The position numbers and the translations under genes are program-made. 64,000 bases of DNA from Cyanobacteria bacterium CYA (GTDB lineage: Bacteria; Planctomycetota; Phycisphaerae; Phycisphaerales; UBA1924), in the NCBI GenBank assembly GCA_008363215.1, contig RHKP01000021.1:1-64000 (forward strand). Reading direction: 5' to 3'. Below the pieces are notes generated by a model. The model searched no databases. It was not told the DNA's origin and was given only the letters and a program-made list of their open reading frames with translations. Shown in pieces: positions 26,694 to 35,394 of this stretch. Numbering within the stretch: the stretch's first letter is position 1; every line of letters begins with the position of its first letter.

Positions 26694-27056
26694 ATGGTCA
26701 GACGCCCCCCAACCGATCGGCTCAGCATGACGCTGGCGGCGATTGCGGATCCCACGCGGCGGGCGATCCTGTCTCGCCTGGCGGCCGGCGAGGCGACGGT
26801 GACCGAACTGGCCGAGCCGTTGGACATGTCCATGCCCGCGGTTTCCAAGCACCTCAAAGTGCTCGAGCGGGCCGGGTTGATCGAGCGCGGGCGCGCGGCG
26901 CAGTGGCGACCGTGTCGGCTTCAGCCTGAGCCTCTCATGCAGGCGGCCGAGTGGATCGAGCGGTACCGGCATCTCTGGGAGGAGCGTCGGGATCGGCTGG
27001 ACGAGTGCCTCAAGGAGTTGCAGAGGCGCGAACCGAAGCGGACCAGTGAGCAATGA
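26694..27056 (+). CDS. ArsR-family winged-helix transcriptional regulator
   Basis: A 120-residue DNA-binding protein with the ArsR/SmtB fold: ADPTRRAILSRLAAGEATVTELAEPLDMSMPAVSKHLKVLERAGLIER (residues ~17-64). The recognition helix is MSMPAVSKHLKVLE. The metal-binding ELCVCDL motif is absent, so this is the metal-independent subgroup (SdpR/YgaV/AHSA1-linked type). Members of that subgroup usually sit directly before a SRPBCC/AHSA1 gene. Here the sequence after the stop gives only a few codons of such a start (VSNERVRRVSR from a GTG overlapping the stop region) before stopping, so the partner may be lost. It has a leaderless-type promoter at 26683. Confidence 0.88.
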   Translation: MVRRPPTDRLSMTLAAIADPTRRAILSRLAAGEATVTELAEPLDMSMPAVSKHLKVLERAGLIERGRAAQWRPCRLQPEPLMQAAEWIERYRHLWEERRDRLDECLKELQRREPKRTSEQ

Positions 27057-27107
27057 ACGTGTTCGGCGCGTTTCTCGATGAGCGGGCGGTGGGATGACGG
27101 GCGGTCT

Positions 27108-27935
27108 TCAAGCCGGACCGGGCGCCGAGTGGCGGGCTTCCGGGCGAATCACAACCACTTCAGCCGCTCGCGAGACCGGCGTCCGTGGACGGGGGCTCCG
27201 CCTTGCTTCGTGTACGGGCGAGAAGAAGATGTTGTTGCAGTAGCGTCCGTGCCCGTAGTTCTGGTGCTTATCGACGTCGAGCGCGTCGAGCGGGAGCCAG
27301 GTTCGCCCGTCGTTGAACGATCCGGCGTAGCCGAGCGGTTCGAGCAGGTCACGCAGGCGATCAAGGTGCGAGCGATCGCCCTCATGGGCGCGGGCTTCGG
27401 ACTCGATGAGCAGAGACGGGTGCAGGCGTTCGATCGCTTCGAGTCCGCCTTCGACGATTTCGATTTCGTGCCCCTCCGCGTCGATCTTGACGAAGTCGAG
27501 CCGGGCCAGAGCGCGCTCGGCCGCCAGTTCGTTTATGGTGACCAACCGCACGGGCGTGACGTCGACGCTGCGATCAGCGTCGAGAGGATTCATCGAGGCG
27601 CCATGCGTGGAATCGCGCGGGATGTTGATGGTGCCCTGCCCCGAGCGATCGGAAGCGGCTGCGTTGACGACGTGTACCTGCCGCATTCCCCAGGCGGTGA
27701 GGGAGCGTTCCAGGGCCGCGGCGACGCGCTGCTGTGGCTCGACGGCGATGACCCTGCCGCGCCGACCGACGCGTCGGGCCATCCAGAAGGTGTAGGCCCC
27801 CTTGTGCGCGCCGATGTCGATGGCCGCCCCCTCGCGGGGAAGCACCGAGAGCATGCGCGTTATTTCCGGTGCATTGAGTTTCCACCGGTAGCGGGCGGCT
27901 CGGGCGAGCAGGCGGAGGGCCGGTCTGATTCCCAT
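27108..27935 (-). CDS. FkbM-family SAM-dependent methyltransferase
   Basis: The 275-residue product shows the FkbM pattern: AIDIGAHKGAYTFWMARRVGRRGRVIAVEPQ (SAM motif I and the acidic end of strand 2), then VVNAAASDRSGQGTINIP, the substrate-side DFVKIDAEGHEIEIVEGGLE, and PSLLIESEARAHEG. FkbM enzymes put methyl groups on hydroxyls of sugars or polyketides; the acceptor here is unknown. No glycan cluster surrounds it. The frame is open far upstream (to 28301), but a TACGAT hexamer lies exactly six bases before the ATG at 27935, and similarity begins shortly after it, so this start is chosen. Confidence 0.82.
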   Translation of the reverse strand: MGIRPALRLLARAARYRWKLNAPEITRMLSVLPREGAAIDIGAHKGAYTFWMARRVGRRGRVIAVEPQQRVAAALERSLTAWGMRQVHVVNAAASDRSGQGTINIPRDSTHGASMNPLDADRSVDVTPVRLVTINELAAERALARLDFVKIDAEGHEIEIVEGGLEAIERLHPSLLIESEARAHEGDRSHLDRLRDLLEPLGYAGSFNDGRTWLPLDALDVDKHQNYGHGRYCNNIFFSPVHEARRSPRPRTPVSRAAEVVVIRPEARHSAPGPA

Positions 27936-28443
27936 GGGTCCATCGTACCCGCCGACGAATGGCGCCTCCGGATGTTCAGAATGAACCCGGAGCCGGGCGA
28001 GCCGTTCGCCATGTGAGAGGAGGAAAGGCACTTCAACCGTGTGACCTGGGGAGAGGCCGCGTTCAAGTCGGTCCCACGGCAAGACAGACATGATGCGGCC
28101 CGCACGGACCGGATCGGCGCTGTTGCTTCGCACGGCTCCCGCTACGGCCGGCGTCCTGTTTGCACCGGATTGACTCGGTGATGCACTGACCTTGTCGATG
28201 CTGTTGTCGTCCACGCGTTCATGCACCCGGACGGCTGGCGCACCGCGGCGTCCGGCTCGAGTTTCAACCTGTATGCGCGCAGCAAGCGCGTGAGGCGTCA
28301 TCTTCGCCGGGTATCCGGTCTACGTGGACCAGGTGTGGATGGACACGTTGGCCGTTCTCACACTGTGCGCAGGTGGCTTGGCCGCAGTCTCTGGGCTGAT
28401 CGCGGTTTGTCGTCGTCGTTGATCAGACCTGGCGCACGCGAGA
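27936..28443. other. Gap without a confident gene; one possible 27-codon membrane peptide
   Basis: Apart from the FkbM promoter at the left edge, nothing is recognised. A plus-strand ORF at 28339-28422 encodes 27 residues with one hydrophobic helix ending in CRRR (MDTLAVLTLCAGG then LAAVSGLIAVCRRR). It has the look of a small membrane peptide but no clear ribosome site. The open minus-strand frame upstream of FkbM is probably composition-driven. Confidence 0.3.
27942..27947 (-). promoter_or_regulatory. -10 element (TACGAT) six bases before the FkbM start
   Basis: On the minus strand TACGAT is followed by GGACCC and then the ATG at 27935. Same geometry as nadB, GH2-like and ABC ATPase genes. 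Confidence 0.45.
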
Positions 28444-29292
28444 TTACGAATCGTAGGGCCAGTCCTGCCCGCTCGACGGGTCGAACTTGTAGTCGACGTG
28501 CGGATCGCGGCGGTAATCGCGCGCGGTGGGGTCGGTGCCGGGGTCAAAGCCCAGCCCATTCCACATGCGGTTGTCCTTGTACGCCTCGGCCGGCTTGACC
28601 TTGGCGGCATGTCCGTCGACGAAGGCGGCGTTGGATCCGCCCAGGTGGCGCTCGCTCAGGAAGGTGCGGTAGTTGTGCCAGGCGTACTTCTCCGGCGTGC
28701 CGCCGCTGGTGGCGGCCTCGCTCCGCAGCGGGATGAACGTCGGGTCAAGCACGTATCCGTGATTGCCGAAGCGGTCGGGGTGCTGGTTGGGGCCTTCCGG
28801 CTCGTAGGGCAGGATGCGCCCCGTGCCGTCGGTGTCGGCGAAGGCGATGGTGCCCGATGGCGCGTCGACGCCGCGGACAGGGAAGGTTTCGTAGGGGCGG
28901 TATGGGTTATCGGGTTGGGTCTGTTCGCGGAAACTGCCGAGGTACTTGTAGTTGTACCCGTAGGAGTGGTTGCGCGAGATTTCCCAGTCCTCCACACTCG
29001 GACACTTGATGACGGTCAGCGATTCGCTGTAGTCAGCCATGGCCCGAAACCAGCGATAGCGTGAGCCGTCGGGCAGACGGATCTGGTGCGGCGGATAGAA
29101 GCCGAAGGTCTGCTGATACATCGCCATGCCCATGACGTTCTGGCGCATCTGCGAGGCACACTTGATCGATTTGCCCGATTCGCGGGCCTTGGCCAGGGCG
29201 GGGAGCAGGATGCCGATCAGCAGGGCGATGATGGCGATGACGACGAGCAGTTCGATGAGAGTGAATGCCCGGGCCCGGGCGACTGGTTGCAT
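28444..29292 (-). CDS. Type IV prepilin-like protein with H-X9-DG signature
   Basis: The 282-residue product opens with a classical class III signal, RAFTLIELLVVIAIIALLIGILLPALAKARE. The prepilin peptidase would cut before FTLIE, and Glu5 of the mature protein is kept. Near the C-terminus, HLGGSNAAFVDGH matches the planctomycete H-X9-DG motif (residues ~220-232). Such pseudopilins occur in large numbers in planctomycetes; roles in secretion or surface structures are suspected but unproven. The middle is Tyr-rich (YGYNYKYLG). An AAGGA ribosome site precedes the ATG. A beta-helix protein lies 146 bases upstream on the same strand. Confidence 0.85.
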   Translation of the reverse strand: MQPVARARAFTLIELLVVIAIIALLIGILLPALAKARESGKSIKCASQMRQNVMGMAMYQQTFGFYPPHQIRLPDGSRYRWFRAMADYSESLTVIKCPSVEDWEISRNHSYGYNYKYLGSFREQTQPDNPYRPYETFPVRGVDAPSGTIAFADTDGTGRILPYEPEGPNQHPDRFGNHGYVLDPTFIPLRSEAATSGGTPEKYAWHNYRTFLSERHLGGSNAAFVDGHAAKVKPAEAYKDNRMWNGLGFDPGTDPTARDYRRDPHVDYKFDPSSGQDWPYDS

Positions 29293-29438
29293 GGTGAGTC
29301 CTTGTGGTCGGTTGTGCGGCTGGGCTGTTCAGTCTACAGCGGGCGAACGACCGAGGTTGCGTGCGGCACTGCGAAGATTGTGCGGAGGCAGGTGCCGTAG
29401 CGAGCAGAGGGCAGTTCAAATGGGGTGGCTCTTGAACC

Positions 29439-30788
29439 TTAGTCACGGGCGCCGGCCATGGCTCCGATCGTCTCGTCGGCTTCGTCGAGTTCACTCCCGA
29501 TGGGCCCGACACCCACGTGCCCGGCGGCCGCGTGGAGGGCCGGGCTGCCCGGGCGGGGGCGAAAGTCGCCGGCATCGACGTCGCCAAGCATCGGATCCCG
29601 CCCGATGATGGCGCCCTGTTCGCGGGCGGGAAGGCTGGGCGCCGAGCGGGTCGGGTCGTCGCCCGCGAACCACAGATTGCCTGCGAAGATCGTCGTTTCC
29701 GCCCGCGTGTCCGGGCCGATGTTGACTTCGACCCCGGAGCGCACGGCGTGGCGTTCAAACCAGATCAGGTTGCGCTCGAACCGGTTGTCGCCGCATAGCC
29801 CGAACTGGAACTTCGGACCGCTGCGGGTCTCCTGCAGAATGCGCACGATCCACTTTCCCGGGCGGACGATGGTATTGCCTGAAGCCACGCAACCGGTCGC
29901 ACCGACGAAGGCAACCGCGCACTGCGAGCCCTCGATGACGTTGCGTTGCGCGCGCACGTTGCGTGCCTCCCAGTTGACCGAGCCGGCGTCGAGCGGGGGC
30001 CGGAAGTACTCGTGCCAGGTGGAACCGCCGATGTTGAGCGCGCGATGCCCTGCGTTCTCGAAGTGGGACCAGCGGATGTCGACCTCGCTGGTGCCTCCCT
30101 TGCACTGCACGCCGGTGCCGGAGATTTCGCGCAGCGTGCAGCGTGCGATCAGACCGGCATGACAGCCCACCATGTCGATGCCGCTGCCCGAGCCGGCGCC
30201 GCCGCAGCGTTCGATCACGCAGTCGAACACCTGAAAGTCGCGAATCCCGGAGAGTTTGAGCCCGTCCTGGTTGCCGTCGTCGCCGATGTCGTGGATGAAA
30301 AGGCGTTCGCAGGCGACGTGGTGTGCGGCGTCGGCGTCGGCGAAGTCGCCGCCGTCGTCGACGTTGAGCCCGTTGCCGCCCGCACCGGAGATTTCGAGGT
30401 CATGCACGACGACGAATTGTGGGCGGACCAGATGCAGGCCCGAGCCGCCGCCGCGGATCACCGCCCGCAGGCCTCCGGGTTCTGAGCCGATCCAGATGGG
30501 CGCTTCGGGCGTGCCGGCGAGGTTGGTCAGCGTTGCGCCGCCTCGATATTCGCCGGGCGCGAGCCGGATCGCGGCACCGGGCGTAGCGGTGCGAGAAGCC
30601 GCTTCGATCGTGGCAAAGGGGCGGTCAACTGAGCCGTCGGCGGTCTGGTCGTCGCCTCCCGGCGCGACGCGGATCAGCCGCGTCGGAGTGAGACCGGCCG
30701 CGAAGGTGCGCGGCTCATCGGCTTGCGTGGGGCCGCTCATGCCGAGCAGTACGACCGCCAGCGCGTACAGGCACGTCCAGCGTTTCAT
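29439..30788 (-). CDS. Secreted right-handed beta-helix protein
   Basis: The 449-residue product has a signal peptide (CLYALAVVLLGMSGPTQA). Next comes IRVAPGGDDQTADGSVDRPFATIEAASR, the standard entry of the pectate-lyase-like/DUF1565 beta-helix (G-D-D/S-x-DG-S-x-x-x-P-F-x-T-I-x-A). Then follow repeated coil-forming turns with asparagine and glycine (ISGAGGNGLNVDDGG, CVIERCGGAGSGSG, NTIVRPGKW, RFERNLIW) and a final PGSPALHAA. Such proteins bind or cleave polysaccharides outside the cell. No catalytic residues can be named with confidence, so lyase activity is inference. The frame is open upstream to 31415, but similarity starts at the signal peptide, so the ATG at 30788 is used. It is divergent from the alcohol dehydrogenase gene. 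Confidence 0.75.
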   Translation of the reverse strand: MKRWTCLYALAVVLLGMSGPTQADEPRTFAAGLTPTRLIRVAPGGDDQTADGSVDRPFATIEAASRTATPGAAIRLAPGEYRGGATLTNLAGTPEAPIWIGSEPGGLRAVIRGGGSGLHLVRPQFVVVHDLEISGAGGNGLNVDDGGDFADADAAHHVACERLFIHDIGDDGNQDGLKLSGIRDFQVFDCVIERCGGAGSGSGIDMVGCHAGLIARCTLREISGTGVQCKGGTSEVDIRWSHFENAGHRALNIGGSTWHEYFRPPLDAGSVNWEARNVRAQRNVIEGSQCAVAFVGATGCVASGNTIVRPGKWIVRILQETRSGPKFQFGLCGDNRFERNLIWFERHAVRSGVEVNIGPDTRAETTIFAGNLWFAGDDPTRSAPSLPAREQGAIIGRDPMLGDVDAGDFRPRPGSPALHAAAGHVGVGPIGSELDEADETIGAMAGARD

Positions 30789-31052
30789 CCCGTTGCACCC
30801 CCGATGGCCTCCTGCTCCCGTGTGCAGGCACACTCCGCACAGCACACCGACCGCGTCTGCGGATCGGGCAGGAGCCCTCGAACTCGACTGCCGCGATGAT
30901 TGCGCTGCTTTCGGCCTGTTGTATCGCTCATGCCTGCCCCCTTCGCCCCCGATCGATGATACCTTGGAACCGCACCGGACCGCTATGCTTCTCCGGCCGG
31001 CTTGCCGCCGGCGTGCCGCGGAGCCACACACAGTGCATTCACGGAGTTTGCG

Positions 31053-32099
31053 ATGCCCACCAAGGCCTACGCCGCCCAGTCCGCCGCCAGCCCGCTTGGG
31101 CCTCTCACCATCAACCGCCGCGAGCCGCTGAATGACGATGTCGAGATCGACATCCTCTACTGCGGCGTGTGCCACACCGACATCCACTTTGCCCGCAACG
31201 AGTGGGGCTTGACGGCCTACCCGGTCGTGCCCGGACACGAGATTGTCGGGCGCGTGACGCGCGTGGGCGACAAGGTGACTCGATTCAAGCCCGGCGACCT
31301 GGCGGCCGTTGGCTGCATGGTCGATTCCTGCCGCACCTGTGTCAACTGCAAACAGCACCAGGAGCAGTTCTGCCTCAAAGGCTCGACCTTCACGTACAAC
31401 GGCCAAGACAAGCACTCGGGCGGCATGACCTTCGGCGGATATTCCGAGAAGATCGTGGTCACCGAAGACTTTGCGCTCAAGGTTCCGGACAACCTCGACC
31501 CGGCGCGGGCGGCTCCCTTGCTGTGCGCGGGCATCACGACCTATTCACCGCTGCGGCGATGGGAGGTCGGCAAGGGCAAGAAGGTCGGCATCGTCGGGCT
31601 CGGGGGGCTTGGGCACATGGGTGTGAAGTTTGCGCATGCCTTCGGCGCCCACACGGTGCTGTTCACGACGTCGGAACGCAAGGTCGCCGACGGCAAGCGG
31701 CTCGGCGCCGACGAAGTCGTCATCTCGAAGGATGCCGACGCGATGGCCGGGCACGCCGGCAGTTTCGACATGATTCTCGACACGGTCTCGGCCGATCACG
31801 ATCTCAACGCGCTGCTCGGCCTACTCAAACTCGACGGCTCGCTGGTGCTCGTGGGTGCTCCCCCGAACCCGCAGCCTGTCGGCATCTTCGGGCTGCTCGT
31901 GCCGCGTCGGCACCTGTCGGGCTCGCTCATCGGCGGCATCGCCGAGACGCAGGAGATGCTGGACTTCTGCGGGCGACACAAGGTCGAGTGCGACATTGAA
32001 CTGATCCGTATGGACCAGATCAACGAGGCCTACGAGCGCATGATCCGCAGCGACGTGAAGTACCGCTTCGTGATCGACATGGCATCGCTGAAGAAGTAA
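31053..32099 (+). CDS. Zinc-dependent alcohol dehydrogenase, YahK/CAD type
   Basis: The 348-residue medium-chain dehydrogenase keeps the catalytic zinc ligands in CGVCHTDIHFARNEWG and GHEIVG (Cys and His-Glu), and the structural zinc cluster CRTCVNCKQHQEQFC. It also has the cofactor Rossmann motif GLGGLGHMGVKFA and the CAGITTYSPLRRW active-site loop. The pattern YPVVPGHEIVGRV with FTYNGQDKHSGGMTFGGYSE is that of NADP-dependent YahK/cinnamyl-type aldehyde reductases acting on a broad range of aldehydes. A promoter-like TATGCT lies about 68 bases upstream and an ACGGAG ribosome site precedes the ATG at 31053. An aldo/keto reductase follows after 27 bases, so the two may form a carbonyl-detoxification operon. 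Confidence 0.9.
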   Translation: MPTKAYAAQSAASPLGPLTINRREPLNDDVEIDILYCGVCHTDIHFARNEWGLTAYPVVPGHEIVGRVTRVGDKVTRFKPGDLAAVGCMVDSCRTCVNCKQHQEQFCLKGSTFTYNGQDKHSGGMTFGGYSEKIVVTEDFALKVPDNLDPARAAPLLCAGITTYSPLRRWEVGKGKKVGIVGLGGLGHMGVKFAHAFGAHTVLFTTSERKVADGKRLGADEVVISKDADAMAGHAGSFDMILDTVSADHDLNALLGLLKLDGSLVLVGAPPNPQPVGIFGLLVPRRHLSGSLIGGIAETQEMLDFCGRHKVECDIELIRMDQINEAYERMIRSDVKYRFVIDMASLKK

Positions 32100-32126
32100 G
32101 ACGCCCAACCACGAGGAGGTGTTCTG

Positions 32127-33053
32127 ATGCAGACCGCGGCGATCGGTCAGTCCGAACTGCGATCCACGCGGGTGATCTACGGGTGCATGCGCGTGCTCGG
32201 CACCTGGAACCGCGCCGAGATGACCGCGCAGCGGCGCCGTGAGGCGCTCAGCGCACTCGAGGCCGCGGTCGAGGCGGGCTACAACCACTTCGACCACGCC
32301 GACATCTACGCCCACGGGGAGAGCGAAAGGGTGTTCGGGGAGTTCCTCGCGGGCAATCCGGGGCTGCGCGAACGACTCATCATCACCACCAAGTGCGGCA
32401 TCCGCTGGGAGGGGGAGGGCGGCCCCGGCGCACCGCACCGGTACGACTTCTCGCGCGACTGGATCGAACGCTCGTGCGAAACCTCGCTCCGGCGACTCGG
32501 TGTGGACACGATCGACGTCTATCTCCTGCACCGGCCCGACGTTCTGATGGACCCCGATGAAATCGCCGGCGTGTTCGATCGCCTGCACGCGTCCGGCAAG
32601 GTGCGCCACTTCGGCGTGAGCAACTTCACCAGCAGTCAGACGGCTCTGTTGCAGTCGCGACTGAGCCGCCCGCTGGTGTGCAATCAGATCGAGGTGCATC
32701 CGCTGCGCCTTGCCCCGATCGAGGATGGCACCATCGACGACCTGTGCCGCCTGCGCATCACCGCGACGTCGTGGAGTCCCGTTGCGGGCGGGCGACTGTT
32801 CGCCGCACCGGGCGACGACCCGAAACTTGCCCGACTCGTCAGCGTACTCGACGAAGAGGCATGCGCCCACGGCGTCAGCCGCACGGGCATCCTGATCGCC
32901 TGGTTGCTCAGGCACCCGGCGACCATTCTGCCGATCTACGGCTCGCGGCAGCCGCAGCGCATCCGCGATGCCGTCGCCGGCGATGCGGTGGTGATGAGCC
33001 GCGAGAGTTGGTACCGCATCTACCTGGCGGCAAGGGGGAAGGCGCTGTCCTGA
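32127..33053 (+). CDS. Aldo/keto reductase
   Basis: The 308-residue (beta/alpha)8 NADPH oxidoreductase shows [25 protein letters not shown] (catalytic Asp and Tyr), the Lys in IITTKCGIR, the His in [10 protein letters not shown], and [15 protein letters not shown] with CNQIEVHPL. The C-terminal cofactor loop reads [13 protein letters not shown]. This is close to the YdhF-type group. Its natural substrate is unknown. A strong GAGGAGGT ribosome site lies in the 27-base gap after the alcohol dehydrogenase gene, supporting co-expression. Confidence 0.9.
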   Translation: MQTAAIGQSELRSTRVIYGCMRVLGTWNRAEMTAQRRREALSALEAAVEAGYNHFDHADIYAHGESERVFGEFLAGNPGLRERLIITTKCGIRWEGEGGPGAPHRYDFSRDWIERSCETSLRRLGVDTIDVYLLHRPDVLMDPDEIAGVFDRLHASGKVRHFGVSNFTSSQTALLQSRLSRPLVCNQIEVHPLRLAPIEDGTIDDLCRLRITATSWSPVAGGRLFAAPGDDPKLARLVSVLDEEACAHGVSRTGILIAWLLRHPATILPIYGSRQPQRIRDAVAGDAVVMSRESWYRIYLAARGKALS

Positions 33054-33166
33054 CGCGAGATCGGCCGGTCGGGAGCGGCGGGTAGGAAGCAGGTCGTCTC
33101 AAAGGCATCGTCTGGAAACCCACCGAAGACTCGGAGCGAACGCGCGCGTCCGTACGGTTGCCCTGA

Positions 33167-33193
33167 GATACGGATTCAGCGTGAATCCGTATC
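33167..33193 (+). promoter_or_regulatory. Perfect 12-base palindromic operator upstream of the cysteine synthase-like gene
   Basis: GATACGGATTCA (33167-33178) and its exact reverse complement (33182-33193) are separated by three bases. The centre lies at the -35 position relative to TATATT at 33204-33209 (the -35 window would be 33181-33186). This is the geometry of a repressor or class II regulator site. No regulator gene is adjacent. I do not recognise the motif as a named one. Confidence 0.65.
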
Positions 33194-33203
33194 AGAATGC
33201 GGA

Positions 33204-33209
33204 TATATT
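33204..33209 (+). promoter_or_regulatory. -10 element (TATATT) of the cysteine synthase-like gene
   Basis: TATATT sits 10 bases after the palindrome and about 59 bases before the GTG at 33268. Because it lies inside the longer open frame that begins at 33181, it argues for the shorter start. Confidence 0.5.
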
Positions 33210-33267
33210 GCTCGGCAATAGTTGCCGCGAGCGCACACCGTTCCGAAGCCCGCAAGAGGAGTTCCCA

Positions 33268-34299
33268 GTGCACCGACCGCTTGCCGTTGAATCGCCTGTC
33301 GCTGTGCTTGAATCGATGATCGGCCGCACGCCGTTGCTTCGGCTCGATGTCCGGCTGGACGGTCGACCGTTGTCGATCTACGCCAAGTACGAGCAGGAGA
33401 ACATGACCGGCTCGGTGAAGGACCGCATGGCGCTGCACATCGTGCGCCATGCGTACCAGACCGGCGAACTTCGTCCAGGATGCACGATCGTTGAGGCGAC
33501 CAGCGGGAACACGGGCTTGTCATTTGCGGCCATCGGGCGTGCGATCGGGCATCCGGTGCGGATCTTCATGCCCGACTGGATGAGTCGTGAGCGTGTGCTG
33601 ATCATCCAGGCCTTCGGTGCGGAGATCATTCCGGTGTCGCGTGAACAGGGCGGGTTTGTCGGCAGCATCGCGATGGCCGAGGAATACGCCAAGCAGCGCG
33701 ACGACGTATTCCTGCCTCGCCAGTTCTGCAACCAAGCCAATGTCTGCGCGCATGAACAGACGACTGGCCCGGAGATTGTGGCGCAGTTGGGCTCGCTCGG
33801 GTTGGTGGCCGACGTGTTCGTGGCTGGCGTCGGTACAGGCGGCACGGTGATGGGAGTGGGGCGGTGCCTGCGCCGGGTGAACCCCGGGGTGTGTGTGCAT
33901 CCTCTGGAGCCGGCCAACTCACCGACGCTGCGCACCGGGCACCGGGTGGGGCATCACCGCATTCAGGGCATCTCCGATGAGTTCATTCCGAGCATTGTGA
34001 ATCTGAGCGAACTGGACGAAGTCGTTGATGTATGGGACGGCGACGCGATTCTGATGTCGCAGGCGCTGGCCAGGCGGGGGCTGGCGGTGGGTATCTCTTC
34101 AGGGGCGAATGTCGTGGGAGCGATCGAGTTGGCCAAGCGTGCCGGCCCGGGGTCGGTGGTCGTGACCGTGCTTCCGGACAGCAACAAGAAGTACCTGAGC
34201 ACCGACCTGTTTCGTGAAGAGCCGATCGAGCCGCACTACGTGGCGCCGCGCGTGGAAATCGTGGGCTGGTGTTCGATCGCGTGCGCTGCGGTGAGTTGA
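33268..34299 (+). CDS. Cysteine synthase-like PLP enzyme
   Basis: Fold type II PLP enzyme of the CysK/CysM family, which makes cysteine from O-acetylserine and sulfide. Seen in order: [14 protein letters not shown], the Schiff-base lysine in [27 protein letters not shown] (the TSGNT substrate loop), the phosphate-binding [16 protein letters not shown], and [11 protein letters not shown]. The C-terminus reads [21 protein letters not shown]. Length (343) is slightly above CysK, with an extra tail ending in AACAAVS-like residues. A GTG at 33268 with an AGAGGAG ribosome site is chosen over a GTG at 33181 that would lie upstream of the -10. The palindromic operator suggests repression tuned to sulfur supply, which is inference. 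Confidence 0.85.
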   Translation: MHRPLAVESPVAVLESMIGRTPLLRLDVRLDGRPLSIYAKYEQENMTGSVKDRMALHIVRHAYQTGELRPGCTIVEATSGNTGLSFAAIGRAIGHPVRIFMPDWMSRERVLIIQAFGAEIIPVSREQGGFVGSIAMAEEYAKQRDDVFLPRQFCNQANVCAHEQTTGPEIVAQLGSLGLVADVFVAGVGTGGTVMGVGRCLRRVNPGVCVHPLEPANSPTLRTGHRVGHHRIQGISDEFIPSIVNLSELDEVVDVWDGDAILMSQALARRGLAVGISSGANVVGAIELAKRAGPGSVVVTVLPDSNKKYLSTDLFREEPIEPHYVAPRVEIVGWCSIACAAVS

Positions 34300-34323
34300 T
34301 CGCGGGCGGGAGAAAAAGAAACA

Positions 34324-34346
34324 GAGCCGGGCGAGGCGCCCGGCTC
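34324..34346 (-). terminator. Rho-independent terminator of the RRM gene
   Basis: GAGCCGGGC (34324-34332) pairs perfectly with GCCCGGCTC (34338-34346) across a five-base loop. Read on the minus strand it is followed by TGTTTCTTTTTCTCCC, a good T-tract. It lies 23 bases past the RRM gene stop and in the gap between convergent genes. Confidence 0.75.
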
Positions 34347-34368
34347 ATTGCGTGTTTCGAGGGTGGGT

Positions 34369-34752
34369 TTACCAGCCGCCGCGATCGCCGCGGTCTCCGC
34401 CGCGTCCGCCGCCGCCGAAGCCACCGCGGCCGCCCCCTCCGCCGCGTCCGCCGCCGAAGCCGCCGCGACCCCCACCGCCGCCGCCGAAGCCACCGCCGCC
34501 GCGATTCTCGCGGGGACGAGCCTCGTTGACGGTCAGGTCGCGACCATCGACGTTCTGGCCATTGACCGCCTCGATGGCGGCGCGACCCTGGGCGTCATCG
34601 ACGAACTCGACGAAGCCGAAGCCGCGGGGGCGTCCGGTTTCGCGATCCATGACGAGGGTGGCCGAGGCGACCTCTCCGTACTCCGAGAAGACTTCGCGCA
34701 GGCGGTCTTCGGTGGTGGTGTACGAGAGGTTTCCGACATAAAGCTTGATCAC
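34369..34752 (-). CDS. RRM-type RNA-binding protein with Gly/Arg-rich tail
   Basis: A single RNA recognition motif with RNP2 LYVGNLSY near the start and RNP1 RGFGFVEF in the middle, followed by a tail of GG(R/F)GG repeats ending DRGDRGGW. Such bacterial RRM proteins (Rbp/RbpA type) bind mRNA and often respond to cold; the RGG tail adds nonspecific RNA binding or assembly. Start choice: an ATG at 34767 is in frame, but the five codons after it contain GGAAGGT at Shine-Dalgarno distance from a GTG at 34752. Family members begin right at (M)xKLYVGNLSY, so the GTG is preferred. The stop is followed by a strong terminator. Confidence 0.82.
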   Translation of the reverse strand: MIKLYVGNLSYTTTEDRLREVFSEYGEVASATLVMDRETGRPRGFGFVEFVDDAQGRAAIEAVNGQNVDGRDLTVNEARPRENRGGGGFGGGGGGRGGFGGGRGGGGGRGGFGGGGRGGDRGDRGGW

Positions 34753-34939
34753 TGAGATACCTTCCATCTTGCCCGTGAAACGTGAAACCGCTGCTTGAAC
34801 TCGGGCAAGGAGGAAGCGTCGGGCTCTCCAGGCGCGCAGGCCACCATTGGTCTGCGCGTCGGCGTGCAGGCGGAGTATACCACTCGCCGCATGGGGAATC
34901 ATCACGAGCGTTCCGGCGCCTGGCAGGAAATCGTGGGGA

Positions 34940-35197
34940 CTAGGTCGCTCGCTTCCCGCCTGCTTTGTCGGGCTCCTGAGCCGTCGTCTCGTCGCGTCGC
35001 TCCTTGTGTCCGCCGGTCGCAACCTCAGCGACGACAAGGAATAAGAAGAAGAACCCGACTCCGCCCAGACAGGCGGCTCCCAAGGCCAGCCACCGTGCGC
35101 TTGGATGCGGATAGGCCGATACGCCGCCCGCTGCCAGGCCGACTCCCGCCGCCATGCTGATCAGAGGGAGCACCCAACGAACTTTTTCGATGGACAT
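34940..35197 (-). CDS. Small two-helix membrane protein, function unknown
   Basis: An 85-residue product: short cytoplasmic start (MSIEKVRW), helix 1 at residues ~9-28 (LPLISMAAGVGLAAGGVSAY), a short loop, helix 2 at ~36-59 (LALGAACLGGVGFFFLFLVVAEVA), then a charged C-terminal tail (HKERRDETTAQEPDKAGGKR). No family is recognised. It is divergent from the acyl-CoA synthetase gene and upstream of the RRM gene on the same strand, 173 bases away. Confidence 0.5.
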   Translation of the reverse strand: MSIEKVRWVLPLISMAAGVGLAAGGVSAYPHPSARWLALGAACLGGVGFFFLFLVVAEVATGGHKERRDETTAQEPDKAGGKRAT

Positions 35198-35394
35198 GGA
35201 TAAACGAGAGGAATCTCGCTCCTGGCAACCCGCCTGGTGCGGGCACGCTGGTCAGGACTCGGAAACACCCGAACCACGCCGGCACGGGAGAGATTGTCTG
35301 CAGGCTGGGCCCTACCGGACAAGTGGGGGGATGCAAATCAGTTTGCTATACAGGACTTGTGCATCCTAAAATCACCTGCAAGCGAGGTGAACCC

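Noticed and set aside
27936..28301. Upstream open extension of the FkbM frame
   Set aside because: No domain; a promoter hexamer lies exactly six bases before the ATG at 27935, so the extension is probably upstream of transcription.
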